Assembly (NCBI GenBank): GCA_019090455.1
Contig: JAHRWA010000039.1
Span: 124,001 to 188,000 of the forward strand
Length of the DNA: 64,000 nt
Direction of reading: 5' to 3'
Source of the DNA: Pseudomonadales bacterium
GTDB lineage: Bacteria > Pseudomonadota > Gammaproteobacteria > Pseudomonadales > DC-out160
The number at the start of each line of letters is the position of its first letter. The stretch's first letter is position 1. Shown here one piece after another: positions 35,611 to 44,719 of the stretch. Under the pieces are notes generated by a model. The model was not told the origin of the DNA and did not search any database. It worked only from the letters and a program-made list of their open reading frames with translations. A program made the translations under genes and the position numbers.

Positions 35611-38600
35611 TGCATTTATTGGCCTCACGACCTGGCGGCTTTAGTGATGATGAAGGCATTATTGACTTGGCACAAACGCCTGCCGACATCATCATATTGT
35701 CAGCAGCAGACAGTGCCTTAGCGGCTTTGGCCAACAGTGTTGAATCGTTACCCGCCACCTTCCCCTCCATTCGGTTAGCCAATTGGATGCAATTGTTAAA
35801 GCCCGCTGCATTGGATTTGTATCGAGACAAAGTCATCGACCACGCAAAAATTGTAGTGGTCTCCCTCTTGGGCGGAGAAAGCTATTGGCAATACGGCGTT
35901 GAGCAATTAACGGAATGGGCAAGTCAAACCCATCAGACAAATCCACGCCACGTTATTTTTATACCCGGAGACGACACACCCGACGATGCGCTATTCGATG
36001 CCTCCACAGTGCCTCGTGAAGCCGCCATTCGCATATGGCGTTATTGTCGCGAAGGGGGGGCTATTAATAATCAGCAGCTCCTTCATTATTTAGCCGCAGA
36101 GTTTCTATTTTCAGAAGCTGTACCTTCAGAGCTTTTACCAGTAGAACCATCGGAACAAAACTATCCATGGCATGAACCCCAAGTGCTCCCCCACTGTATG
36201 CTGTACATGCCCCATTCGAGTTTGCAGCATTCTCAAGCGAGTTTTCACGATTGGCAGGAACGCTGGCAAGCTAACGCGAATACCAAGTCTAAGTCTAAGA
36301 ACAATCCGGTCTGTGTTTTGCTGTTTTATCGCAGTCATTTACAATCCACCAATACTGCAATGTTTGATGATCTAATTGCGGAAATCGAATCTCAAGATTT
36401 AAGCCCACTACCCATTGCCATCGCATCATTAAAAGACCCTGAATCTCTTAGCCTTGTGAATGCTTTATTATTACAAAGCCAACCTGCCTTAATCATCAAC
36501 ACCACGGGGTTCGCCAGCAATGTAGTCTCTAGCCCGGACCTATCATCAGAGCCAACACTTTTTCAATCTCCCTTCGCTTTAGATATTCCCGTTTTACAAC
36601 TTGTATTATGCAGCTCTACTGAAGAAGATTGGCAGTCCTACAGTCAGGGACTACGCAGCCGTGACATTGCGATGCAGGTGGTATTACCCGAAATGGATGG
36701 CCGCATAATCACTCGCGCCATCAGCTTTAAAGCAGAGGCACGCTATTCAGAGCGCTGCGAAATTTCAGTTATACAGTACGCTTTACAGCAAGAGCGCGGG
36801 CGGTTTGTGGCGCAACTGGCAAAACGTTATTGCCAATTATCGACAAAAGATAATTCTGACAAACGCATCGCGCTTATCTTGGCAAACTATCCTACTAAAG
36901 ATGGACGCATCGGCAACGGCGTTGGACTCGATACACCCGCTTCTACGATTAATATATTGAAAGCTTTGCAAGCCGCTAACTATCCTGTTGACAACATTCC
37001 AGAAGATGGTTCGGCATTATTATCTGAGCTATTAGAATCCGTGACCAACAATCCCAGCAGCCTCCACTACTTACCCTGTTGGCAAAGCTTAGACGTAGAG
37101 GAATATCTCCGGTACTTTTCACAAATACCACTTGTCTGCCAAACACAAATCATGGAGCAATGGGGGCCGCCTGAACAAGATCCTAAATTTCGCAATGGCC
37201 GTTTAATGATTGCCGGCATCCGCTTGGATGAAACCTTTGTTGGCATACAACCCGCCCGAGGTTTTAATATGGATCTGTCGGCGAATTATCATGATCCCGA
37301 CTTAATACCGCCCCATAGCTATTTGGCATTTTATTTTTGGTTACGTCATACCTATCAGGTCGATGCGTTCATTCATGTTGGCAAACACGGCAATCTTGAA
37401 TGGTTACCCGGAAAAGGCACTGCACTGTCGAATCAATGCTGGCCCGATATCGCGTTGGGGCCTGTGCCTCATTTTTATCCCTTTATCGTGAATGATCCCG
37501 GTGAAGGTGCTCAAGCCAAACGACGTACCCAAGCGGTGATTATCGATCACCTTATGCCGCCTATGACACGCGCAGAAACCTATGGTGAACTAGCAGAATT
37601 GGAAGCGCTGGTTGATGAATATTATCAAGCAATGGGAATGGATGAACGCAGAGAAAAGTGGCTACGCGAACAGATACTGGATATCGCCAAGAACACCCAT
37701 ATTCTGGATGAGTTGGCCTGCGAGAGCACTAGTGACAACCCACAGAATAACACGGCACAAGACGACAACGACGAGCAACTTCTCACTAACCTAGACGCTT
37801 ATCTCTGTGATATTAAGGAAGCGCAAATACGTCACGGTTTACATATTCTAGGGGCATTACCCAACACGGAAAAACTCGCCGACACACTGGTCGCACTATT
37901 ACGCTTGCCTAGAGGTAGTGAAGCCCATAGCCAAGGCATATTGCACAATTTAGTTCATGATCTTAATTTAGAAAAAGACAGAGTACCCTTCGATCCTTTG
38001 ACCGCGAGTGTCGATGCTTGGGATGGGGTACGACCTGCGTTGTTGCAACAAGTATCCACTGCTCCCTGGCGAACTGATGCGGATACGCGAGAGAGGTTAG
38101 AGTTGTTAGCCGTGTCTCTCATTGAGCAATCTGTTTTAGCATCATCATCTTTAACATTACCAGCAACATTGGCCACACTGCCTCAGACACAAATACAATT
38201 AGACTATGCTCGAAGTGTATTGTTAGCAGCTTTAGAAAAAAGTGTTGTCTTAGAAATTCAATCTTTGGTACGAGGCTTAGAAGGAAAGTTCATTGAACCT
38301 GGCCCTAGCGGTGCTCCCACACGGGGACGATTGGATACATTGCCCACCGGCAGAAACTTTTTCTCTGTGGATAACCGATCCATCCCCTCCCCTGCCGCCT
38401 GGGCAATTGGAGAACGCTCAGCGCAGAGTTTGATTGAACGGCATTTACAAGATCATGGCGACTACCCTAAACAATTGGGACTGTCCGTCTGGGGAACAGC
38501 GACCATGCGTACCGGCGGTGATGATATTGCCCAAGCTTTTGCATTAATGGGCATCAAACCCCTATGGGCACAGGGATCTCATCGGGTCATTGATTTCGAA

Positions 38601-39560
38601 ATTATCCCTGCCATGTTATTGGGAAGACCCCGAGTGGATGTCACCTTAAGAGTCTCTGGTTTTTTTAGGGATGCATTCCCCAACGTGATGAAGCTTTACG
38701 ATCTGGCAATATTAGCCTTGGCTAAATATGACGACCCAGGGCAATCGAATACCATTCGACAACACATTCAGCAACGCCAACAAGAACTCATAGAAGAAGG
38801 TGTATCGGAGACGGATGCCCATCGCCAAGCTAGCTATCGTGTGTTCGGCAGCAAACCTGGCGCCTATGGTGCCGGTCTTCAAGGACTCATTGATGAACGC
38901 TGCTGGGAAAGCCGCACAGATTTAGCAGACGCTTACCTCAACTGGGGTGGCTACGCATATGGCAGTAAAGATGAGGATAGCGATGGACTTGATGCCAAAG
39001 GAGCATTTGAACATCGATTAGGTCAGTTAGATGCCGTGGTACAAAACCAGGACAACCGCGAACACGATCTCCTCGACTCTGATGACTATTATCAATTTCA
39101 AGGCGGCATGACCAACGCAGTGACACAATTCTCTGGAACGGAACCCGTGGTATATCACAATGACCACTCCAACCCAGCGGCACCGAAAATAAGAACGTTG
39201 AAAGAAGAGCTCAATCGCGTCATCCGCTCTCGCGTGCTGAATCCAAAGTGGATCAATGCCATGCGAGAACACGGTTACAAGGGCGCATTTGAGATGGCCG
39301 CGAGCGTGGATTATTTATTTGCCTATGATGCCACGACCAATTTAATCGATGACTATCAGTATGAACAGGTAGCCGATGCTTTAATTTTTAATCCCGAGAA
39401 CCAAGCTTTTTTACAGGAACACAATCCTCATGCTCTGGAAGAAATGACAGAACGCTTACTCGAAGCCACTCAACGTGGGATGTGGCAGGATAACGAGAAC
39501 TATGCTGAAAATCTCCAACAATTGTTATTGGAAATCGATTCCAACCAAGAGGGCAATTAA
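35610..39560 (+). CDS. cobN: CobN, large subunit of cobaltochelatase
   Basis: This 1316-residue protein is the H-subunit of the ATP-dependent chelatase that inserts cobalt into hydrogenobyrinic acid a,c-diamide in the oxygen-dependent route. Family landmarks are the HVGKHGNLEWLPGK region with conserved His, the FIVNDPGEGAQAKRR segment, EPGPSGAPTRGR and the C-terminal SGFFRDAFPNVMKL. Slightly above average length comes from an Asn/Asp-rich linker near residue 710. Its AAA+/vWA partner is encoded far away at 54103 as a ChlI/ChlD fusion. It is translationally coupled to cobW. Confidence 0.95.
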   Translation: MHLLASRPGGFSDDEGIIDLAQTPADIIILSAADSALAALANSVESLPATFPSIRLANWMQLLKPAALDLYRDKVIDHAKIVVVSLLGGESYWQYGVEQLTEWASQTHQTNPRHVIFIPGDDTPDDALFDASTVPREAAIRIWRYCREGGAINNQQLLHYLAAEFLFSEAVPSELLPVEPSEQNYPWHEPQVLPHCMLYMPHSSLQHSQASFHDWQERWQANANTKSKSKNNPVCVLLFYRSHLQSTNTAMFDDLIAEIESQDLSPLPIAIASLKDPESLSLVNALLLQSQPALIINTTGFASNVVSSPDLSSEPTLFQSPFALDIPVLQLVLCSSTEEDWQSYSQGLRSRDIAMQVVLPEMDGRIITRAISFKAEARYSERCEISVIQYALQQERGRFVAQLAKRYCQLSTKDNSDKRIALILANYPTKDGRIGNGVGLDTPASTINILKALQAANYPVDNIPEDGSALLSELLESVTNNPSSLHYLPCWQSLDVEEYLRYFSQIPLVCQTQIMEQWGPPEQDPKFRNGRLMIAGIRLDETFVGIQPARGFNMDLSANYHDPDLIPPHSYLAFYFWLRHTYQVDAFIHVGKHGNLEWLPGKGTALSNQCWPDIALGPVPHFYPFIVNDPGEGAQAKRRTQAVIIDHLMPPMTRAETYGELAELEALVDEYYQAMGMDERREKWLREQILDIAKNTHILDELACESTSDNPQNNTAQDDNDEQLLTNLDAYLCDIKEAQIRHGLHILGALPNTEKLADTLVALLRLPRGSEAHSQGILHNLVHDLNLEKDRVPFDPLTASVDAWDGVRPALLQQVSTAPWRTDADTRERLELLAVSLIEQSVLASSSLTLPATLATLPQTQIQLDYARSVLLAALEKSVVLEIQSLVRGLEGKFIEPGPSGAPTRGRLDTLPTGRNFFSVDNRSIPSPAAWAIGERSAQSLIERHLQDHGDYPKQLGLSVWGTATMRTGGDDIAQAFALMGIKPLWAQGSHRVIDFEIIPAMLLGRPRVDVTLRVSGFFRDAFPNVMKLYDLAILALAKYDDPGQSNTIRQHIQQRQQELIEEGVSETDAHRQASYRVFGSKPGAYGAGLQGLIDERCWESRTDLADAYLNWGGYAYGSKDEDSDGLDAKGAFEHRLGQLDAVVQNQDNREHDLLDSDDYYQFQGGMTNAVTQFSGTEPVVYHNDHSNPAAPKIRTLKEELNRVIRSRVLNPKWINAMREHGYKGAFEMAASVDYLFAYDATTNLIDDYQYEQVADALIFNPENQAFLQEHNPHALEEMTERLLEATQRGMWQDNENYAENLQQLLLEIDSNQEGN

Positions 39561-39563
39561 ACA

Positions 39564-40571
39564 ATGATGATTACCTTGGTTATCATTTTCGCTCTACTAC
39601 TGGATCGACTCTTTAGTGAAACGCCACGTTTTCACCCCTTAGTTGGGTTTGGCCTAGTCGCAGACAAAATTGAAAAGAGACTTAACATAGGCGAAAACAA
39701 AAAAACAAAGGGGGTGATCGCAGTGGCCTTAGCAATAGCGCCTATTGTCTCTATGGCTCTATTACTGGAGTATCAATTACAGAAGAGCACGATTTTAGGG
39801 TTCCTGTTTTCAAGCGTTGTTTTGTATGTCGCCATCGGATGGCGAAGTCTAATCCTTCACGCAAAAAGAATCAGTACCCCACTCGCTCGCGGTCAGATTG
39901 AAGAGGCTCGGCTCGCCGTCAGCATGATCGTCAGCAGAGACACTGACACCATTGGCGAAAGTGATATTGCCAAAGCGGCAACGGAATCCGTACTAGAGAA
40001 TGGTGCAGATGCTATCTTCTCCGCTATTTTTTGGTTTTGTATTTTAGGCGTACCCGGCGTCATACTCTACCGCCTCAGCAATACACTAGATGCCATGTGG
40101 GGCTACAAGAATAATCGATATAAAGAGTTTGGATGGGCAGCCGCTCGATTCGACGATATCCTGAATTTCATTCCCGCGAGATTAACCGCGCTAGGCTACA
40201 GTCTTTTAGGCGACACTCGACTGGCACTACAGTGCTGGAGAACACAAGGCTTTAACTGGAAAAGTCCTAATGCAGGCCCTGTTATGGCGGCTGGCGCAGG
40301 GGCACTCAATGTCTCGCTAGGCGGCGTTGCACAATATGAAAATCAAACGCAACTGAGACCGGCTTTAGGTCCTGTTTTCGAAACCATAATTGAACCTGTA
40401 GAGCCTATAATAAAATCGACTTCAGGCCACAATGCTAACACCAAAGCCGAGGATACGAGACATCACCCTCGCCTACCCTCAGCGAAGACCATTGATAACG
40501 CATGCACACTTATCAATAAATCATTGATCGTATGGCTGCTCTGTATCGCAGGCTTGGAGCTTATCCTGTGA
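39564..40571 (+). CDS. cobD: Adenosylcobinamide-phosphate synthase CobD/CbiB
   Basis: This integral membrane protein of 335 residues starts with the typical LLDRLFSETPRFHPLVGFG, followed by repeated transmembrane helices and the conserved LARGQIEEARLAVSMIVSRDT and GADAIFSAIFWF segments. AARFDDILNFIPARLTAL is also typical. It attaches (R)-1-amino-2-propanol phosphate (or a related arm) to adenosylcobyric acid. It starts three bases after cobN. The last helix region overlaps the cobC start. Confidence 0.93.
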   Translation: MMITLVIIFALLLDRLFSETPRFHPLVGFGLVADKIEKRLNIGENKKTKGVIAVALAIAPIVSMALLLEYQLQKSTILGFLFSSVVLYVAIGWRSLILHAKRISTPLARGQIEEARLAVSMIVSRDTDTIGESDIAKAATESVLENGADAIFSAIFWFCILGVPGVILYRLSNTLDAMWGYKNNRYKEFGWAAARFDDILNFIPARLTALGYSLLGDTRLALQCWRTQGFNWKSPNAGPVMAAGAGALNVSLGGVAQYENQTQLRPALGPVFETIIEPVEPIIKSTSGHNANTKAEDTRHHPRLPSAKTIDNACTLINKSLIVWLLCIAGLELIL

Positions 40572-41635
40572 GTGATTTGGATGACGAGAATGCACGGTTA
40601 CCCGTACATGGCGGAGACATCCTAACCGCTTCCAAACGGTATGGAATTGACGTGTCAGATTGGATAGACCTATCCACCGGTATCAACCCAGAACCCTATT
40701 CCGCGTATAACGTACCTCGCAGTAGCTACGAACAACTGCCTTATCCCCTACCCGGATTTCAAGCTGCCGTTAGTGAGTATTACCAATCATCTGAGCACTT
40801 GGCTATCGCTGGATCTCAGACCGCGATTCAAGCTTTACCCCGCTGCCTAAAATCATTGCCGGTTCTACTACCGCTATTGGGATATCAAGAGCATTTAAAA
40901 TTTTGGCAACGCGAGAACAGCGACACTCATTTTTATCCCTCACTTGATAAGCAATCCGCCGTTGAGTCCATCGATACCGCTTTGAACAAAAACAATCAAC
41001 AGCATTTAGTCATCATCAATCCCAACAATCCCACGGGCCTAATCTTCGATGCTGACCAACTGCGTTGCTGGGCGCAACAGCTCGCCTACGATGCGTACTT
41101 AATTGTTGACGAAGCCTTTATGGATCTCACACCTGAACAAAGTCTATTAACCCAAGACCTTCCCCATAACGTAATCGTGCTGCGCTCTTTTGGGAAATTC
41201 TTTGGCTTAGCAGGTATTCGGTTAGGGTTTATTTTTGCCAACAAACCCTTACTCGATAAAATTGAGAATGACATCGGAATATGGCAAGTCAACGGCCCCG
41301 CTCAACACATTGCTATCACCGCCTTACAAGATGACTCTTGGCAAATCGAGGCACGAACTCAACTTGCTAACAATGCCCGAACAACAGAAGCGATAATTAA
41401 TCCTGTATTTCATCACGATGAAATAACCCCATTGCTACCAACACCCCTTTTTTCATCCTACCTCATGCCCAGGCAACAGGCGTTTAACATCAGCGAACAT
41501 TTTGCAAAAAGCGGTATCCTTTTTAGAATCATCCCTTATACCGAAACAGAAGCGTTATTACGTGTAGGCGTCCTATCGGACTCGAATACCTTAGCCATCA
41601 AGCGTCTTAAAGAGACCGTAAAAAGATATGACTAA
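40568..41635 (+). CDS. cobC: Threonine-phosphate decarboxylase-like CobC
   Basis: This PLP aminotransferase-fold protein of 355 residues makes (R)-1-amino-2-propanol phosphate for CobD/CbiB. Visible are LPVHGGDILTASKRYG at the start, WIDLSTGINP, NPNNPTG, VDEAFMDL and the PLP lysine in LRSFGKFFGLAGIRLGF. I choose the GTG at 40568, which overlaps the cobD stop (GTGA) and has GGAG about nine bases upstream; an earlier ATG at 40532 would give a 40-base overlap. It overlaps bluB by eight bases. Confidence 0.92.
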   Translation: MSDLDDENARLPVHGGDILTASKRYGIDVSDWIDLSTGINPEPYSAYNVPRSSYEQLPYPLPGFQAAVSEYYQSSEHLAIAGSQTAIQALPRCLKSLPVLLPLLGYQEHLKFWQRENSDTHFYPSLDKQSAVESIDTALNKNNQQHLVIINPNNPTGLIFDADQLRCWAQQLAYDAYLIVDEAFMDLTPEQSLLTQDLPHNVIVLRSFGKFFGLAGIRLGFIFANKPLLDKIENDIGIWQVNGPAQHIAITALQDDSWQIEARTQLANNARTTEAIINPVFHHDEITPLLPTPLFSSYLMPRQQAFNISEHFAKSGILFRIIPYTETEALLRVGVLSDSNTLAIKRLKETVKRYD

Positions 41636-42281
41636 CAAACACAGCTACACCGCTGAAGAAAAAGCAGCGGTTTACAAAGCCATGGCAGAAAGACGGGACA
41701 TGCGGCATTTCAACGGCAACCCCGTAGAACCCGCTGTTTTTGGCCGTATATTAAAAGCCGCGCACATGGCACCGAGTGTTGGCTTAATGCAACCCTGGCG
41801 TTTTATTCGTATAGTAAATCAAGACCTACGAACCAAAATTTCCCGCATCGTCGATAAAGAAAGACTAGAAACCGCTAAAGCATTGAATGATAAAAAAGAC
41901 GACTTCCTCAAACTAAAAGTGGAAGGAATATTACAATGCTCCGAACTCGTCATCGCCGCCTTACCCGACAAACGAGAAAAACACATCTTTGGCCGAAGAA
42001 CACTACCGCAAATGGATATGGCCTCGTTATCCTGCGCGATTCAAAACATGTGGCTCGCCGCGAGAGTGGAAGGCATCGGAATGGGATGGGTATCATTGTT
42101 TGATCCTGAGACCCTCGCCAGCTTACTCAAAATGCCTAAGGGTAGCTTACCTATTGCTATTTTATGTTTGGGCGAGGTCGATGCGTTTTATGATAAACCG
42201 ATGTTGGTGCAGGAGAAGTGGGCGGAAGAAAGGCCATTAGAGGAGCTTATTTCTACTGACTTTTGGGATGAGGGGTTTTAA
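41628..42281 (+). CDS. bluB: BluB, 5,6-dimethylbenzimidazole synthase
   Basis: This flavin-destroying nitroreductase relative turns reduced FMN and oxygen into the lower ligand DMB. BluB marks are ERRDMRHFNGNPV, AAHMAPSVGLMQPWRFIRI, PQMDMASLSCAIQNMWLAARVEGIGMGWVS (given here only as landmarks along residues 110-145) and the SLFDPETLASLL region. It is the last gene of the rightward arm. Its need for oxygen means the lower ligand is made aerobically even if the ring route is not. Confidence 0.95.
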   Translation: MTNKHSYTAEEKAAVYKAMAERRDMRHFNGNPVEPAVFGRILKAAHMAPSVGLMQPWRFIRIVNQDLRTKISRIVDKERLETAKALNDKKDDFLKLKVEGILQCSELVIAALPDKREKHIFGRRTLPQMDMASLSCAIQNMWLAARVEGIGMGWVSLFDPETLASLLKMPKGSLPIAILCLGEVDAFYDKPMLVQEKWAEERPLEELISTDFWDEGF

Positions 42282-42370
42282 CTTTTTAAACATTGATGAT
42301 GAGCCAGGAAAACGCACATTCGAAAGCTTAGGAGTCAAAACTAACTGCCTAGCTCAACGTCAAAATTATT

Positions 42371-42622
42371 TTATTTGTTTGGACTCGTTCTTGTATTTAT
42401 TAGAATAGATTGCACTTCACGGAGATCTGTAGATTGTTTTTCTGATTTTTGAAAGGTATACAAAAGTTTTTCATAAAACAATATATCTTCTTGGGTATCA
42501 AGCCTTTCATCATCACCTAACTGATCTAATTCAATATCTTCGTTTAAAAGGCCAATGTATCCTTCCAGTGCAGCTCGAATATATGAGATTTCTTTAAAAG
42601 TTAATTCTCTAGAGTCATTCAT
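42371..42622 (-). CDS. Small acidic protein, putative Tsi2-like antitoxin/immunity protein
   Basis: The 83-residue acidic product starts in an ATGA overlap with the stop of the gene upstream, so the two are translationally coupled. It is predicted to form two helices (residues about 9-31 and 44-64), the size and shape of the T6SS immunity protein Tsi2 (77 residues, helical hairpin, acidic). Direct sequence likeness to Tsi2 is weak. The role as neutraliser of the Tse2-like protein is an inference from gene order, size and charge. Confidence 0.45.
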   Translation of the reverse strand: MNDSRELTFKEISYIRAALEGYIGLLNEDIELDQLGDDERLDTQEDILFYEKLLYTFQKSEKQSTDLREVQSILINTRTSPNK

Positions 42623-43131
42623 ATCGTTCTCAGTTGTTCGCCAATTTCTGCTAACTTTTCTGTAAATGTAGACATAAGCATATTAGACGCGGGCTGAAGA
42701 GAGTAATGGAAGTGACCATTTGCATCTGGCTCGACATCTTTTGCGATGACAATTTCCTTTGGTATTTTTGCGTTTTTAGGTAAAAAATACCAACAGTCAT
42801 TTTTATTTAACTTTAATTTTTGGCTCAAAGCATCAAATAGCGATACCCCACCAGATTTTTCTAACACATGCAGCTTGTTGTTTTCAGCATACGTGATTAT
42901 TTCATTTCGCTTGGTCACAATTTGTTGAGTTCTCTTATGGACTTGTGTCATAGGCCTGTCATCTTCATGATGGCGCACTCTAGTTATGCGATTATCATTT
43001 TTCTTGCCCATGCGATAAATCATTTCCTTATCAAGTTTCTTTAAATAAATAACTGCCTTAGATATTCTATTCTGATTACTCATCAAATTTTGAGCTTGTG
43101 ACTTACTCAAAGTGGAATTAAAGATTGCCAT
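42619..43131 (-). CDS. Putative Tse2-like ADP-ribosyltransferase-fold toxin
   Basis: This 170-residue basic protein carries, from about residue 85, a pattern I recognise from the Pseudomonas T6SS effector Tse2. A GGVSLFD motif (94-100; Tse2 has GGTSVFD, with toxicity residues T79 and S80) comes first. Then come an aromatic WYFLP, an IP pair (123-124) and a C-terminal FHYSLQPASNM (Tse2 has HYTI.PA..M). The N-terminal 80 residues are different and very basic (TRVRHHEDDRP). AGGAGG lies four bases from the ATG. The acidic partner overlaps its end. No T6SS genes are present, so it may act as a chromosomal toxin-antitoxin pair. Confidence 0.55.
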   Translation of the reverse strand: MAIFNSTLSKSQAQNLMSNQNRISKAVIYLKKLDKEMIYRMGKKNDNRITRVRHHEDDRPMTQVHKRTQQIVTKRNEIITYAENNKLHVLEKSGGVSLFDALSQKLKLNKNDCWYFLPKNAKIPKEIVIAKDVEPDANGHFHYSLQPASNMLMSTFTEKLAEIGEQLRTI

Positions 43132-43185
43132 AATGCCTCCTAAATTATGTTTAAACCTAACATGCCTGTAGAAACCCCTTAGAAT

Positions 43186-43716
43186 TTACGAAAAAAGCTG
43201 CTCAACTGTTTTCATAGAAATAAACATACGCGTTCTGCCATTATGCTGACAGAGAACCTCAAAGCCATACTTTGCATAAAACCTTTCCGCACTCTCGGTT
43301 AAGCAATCTACCACTATTGCGTAAGCTCTCATGTGGGCGTTGATTTCCCAAAGATACTCTAAAGCCTTTATTAGACAAATTTTCCCCAGCCCTTCGCCAT
43401 GGAATTCCTGATGAACTGCAAGCTGGGCAAGCAAGAAAACGGGGACGGGGTATTTCGGGAGCTTTTTAGCTCTCGATTCAGGCAGTGTTTCCCTTGAAAT
43501 TGAGCTAGGCGCAATGCTATAGAATGCGCAGATTGGCGTTTTTTTATTGGGCAGAGGATTAGAAGCCGGTAACACCATTGTACGGCTGATACCTGCATTC
43601 ATATGTTTGGCGGCTTGGGTTCTTATAAATTGGTTTAGCTCTTCCTCACCACAGTCAAACGACGCTCTATCATGGACGGCCTTATCTAGCTCTATAAACT
43701 CTTTTGACCAACTCAC
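43186..43716 (-). CDS. GNAT acetyltransferase toxin (TacT/AtaT-like)
   Basis: This 176-residue GNAT fold protein has the acetyl-CoA loop HGEGLGK (residues about 109-115) and the usual C-terminal FYAKYGFE strand. The N-terminal HDRASFDCGEEELNQF motif is typical of GNAT toxins paired with DUF1778 antitoxins, which acetylate charged aminoacyl-tRNA and stop translation. Its GTG start overlaps the antitoxin stop by four bases. Confidence 0.9.
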   Translation of the reverse strand: MSWSKEFIELDKAVHDRASFDCGEEELNQFIRTQAAKHMNAGISRTMVLPASNPLPNKKTPICAFYSIAPSSISRETLPESRAKKLPKYPVPVFLLAQLAVHQEFHGEGLGKICLIKALEYLWEINAHMRAYAIVVDCLTESAERFYAKYGFEVLCQHNGRTRMFISMKTVEQLFS

Positions 43717-43982
43717 TTTATGCCTTTTTCTTCGGCGAACGCTAAAGCGTCTAAAAGTGCTTTATTGGGAGCCTTTGCCTTTTCGCAAGCCGCAGAAAAG
43801 AGGTCGAAAGCACTGTCCTCTATCGTAAAACCTTCATATTTATTAATAACATGTGTTGAATCCTCATCCATCAATCTAACCACGTAGTCTGTAAGACTTT
43901 TAAGGCCCAGTAGAGCTGATGCCTTTTCAGCTCTCGCCTTTATTTCTTCATCTAGCCTTATATCTAGGCGTGCGGTAGCCAT
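43713..43982 (-). CDS. DUF1778 ribbon-helix-helix antitoxin (TacA-like)
   Basis: The 89-residue protein has an N-terminal RHH DNA-binding strand (TARLDIRLDEEIKARAEKA) and a LKSLTDYVVRLM helix, then a toxin-binding C-terminal tail. It is the antitoxin and autorepressor of the GNAT toxin downstream. GGAG is seven bases from the ATG. Inverted repeats in front of the gene are its likely operator. Confidence 0.9.
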   Translation of the reverse strand: MATARLDIRLDEEIKARAEKASALLGLKSLTDYVVRLMDEDSTHVINKYEGFTIEDSAFDLFSAACEKAKAPNKALLDALAFAEEKGIK

Positions 43983-44001
43983 ATACCATCTCCAATTTAA
44001 C

Positions 44002-44061
44002 GTACGGGGAAACTCCGTACATTAAGTGTAAGCCAGAGGCAGCCCGAAGGCAAGTGTACGG
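44002..44061. promoter_or_regulatory. Probable TacA operator region
   Basis: GTACGG (44002-44007) and CCGTAC (44015-44020) form an inverted repeat around seven bases, right upstream of the antitoxin start. A further GTACGG half-site lies at 44056-44061. This fits autoregulation by an RHH dimer pair. Confidence 0.55.
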
Positions 44062-44099
44062 ATATGTGACGGATAGCAGTAAAAACATTGCGTATCCCA

Positions 44100-44654
44100 T
44101 TATCTAAGACACTCCTTCTTCAGAAGTATTTTCAATGTCTTAACCTTTTTCTCATCTCTCAAATTCGAAGTATGAGAAAGAAACACTTCCACTTCACTAA
44201 GCTCTCGCCGTTTACGTTCACAGTATTTTCGATTTGAATCTTTTAATTTATCACTCGACGTCTGTGTCAGATATTTTCTACCACATTCGTTGATCAATAG
44301 TTTTTTCAATGCTTTTGATTTCTTCAAGTCTTTAACATTTTCGTAATTCACTAGGTGTGCATCTATCTCAGCTAATTTTCTACGTTTTTTCTCGCAATAC
44401 TGGTCTTGCTGATTAAATTGTTCATTTGTATTAGTCGTAGCTTGTTTTTTCCCTTGAGAATCAAACTCAGGATGAGTCTTGTGTGCGGGAGTAATATTGA
44501 TATCAGGAAGTTCCACCTCGGAAGACTCCGTATCTTCAGGTGGTTCATTGCTAAACTGAGTGTTGCCCCACTCGTCCTTCCACTGGTATATCTCAGCCCA
44601 TGACGTTAAGGAAACAACGAGTAGCAGACACATCATCAACCCTTTGGCATTCAT
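44100..44654 (-). CDS. DUF4124 domain exported protein
   Basis: The ATG at 44654 (GGAG nine bases upstream) gives 184 residues; an upstream TTG start is not preferred. A signal peptide (core MMCLLLVVSLTSWA) leads into the DUF4124 motif EIYQWKDEWGNTQFSNEPP. Two similar Cys-Glu-Lys-Lys-Arg/Arg-Lys-Leu-Ser segments (about residues 87-95 and 140-148) form an internal duplication of about 50 residues. The function is unknown. It lies between the TA genes and cobM and is not an obvious B12 gene. Confidence 0.8.
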   Translation of the reverse strand: MNAKGLMMCLLLVVSLTSWAEIYQWKDEWGNTQFSNEPPEDTESSEVELPDINITPAHKTHPEFDSQGKKQATTNTNEQFNQQDQYCEKKRRKLAEIDAHLVNYENVKDLKKSKALKKLLINECGRKYLTQTSSDKLKDSNRKYCERKRRELSEVEVFLSHTSNLRDEKKVKTLKILLKKECLR

Positions 44655-44719
44655 CAAACTTTGCTCCAACTCAACAGTTGTAAGTGGTTCTCCAACAATA
44701 GCTTCTCAGGGGGGATTTT

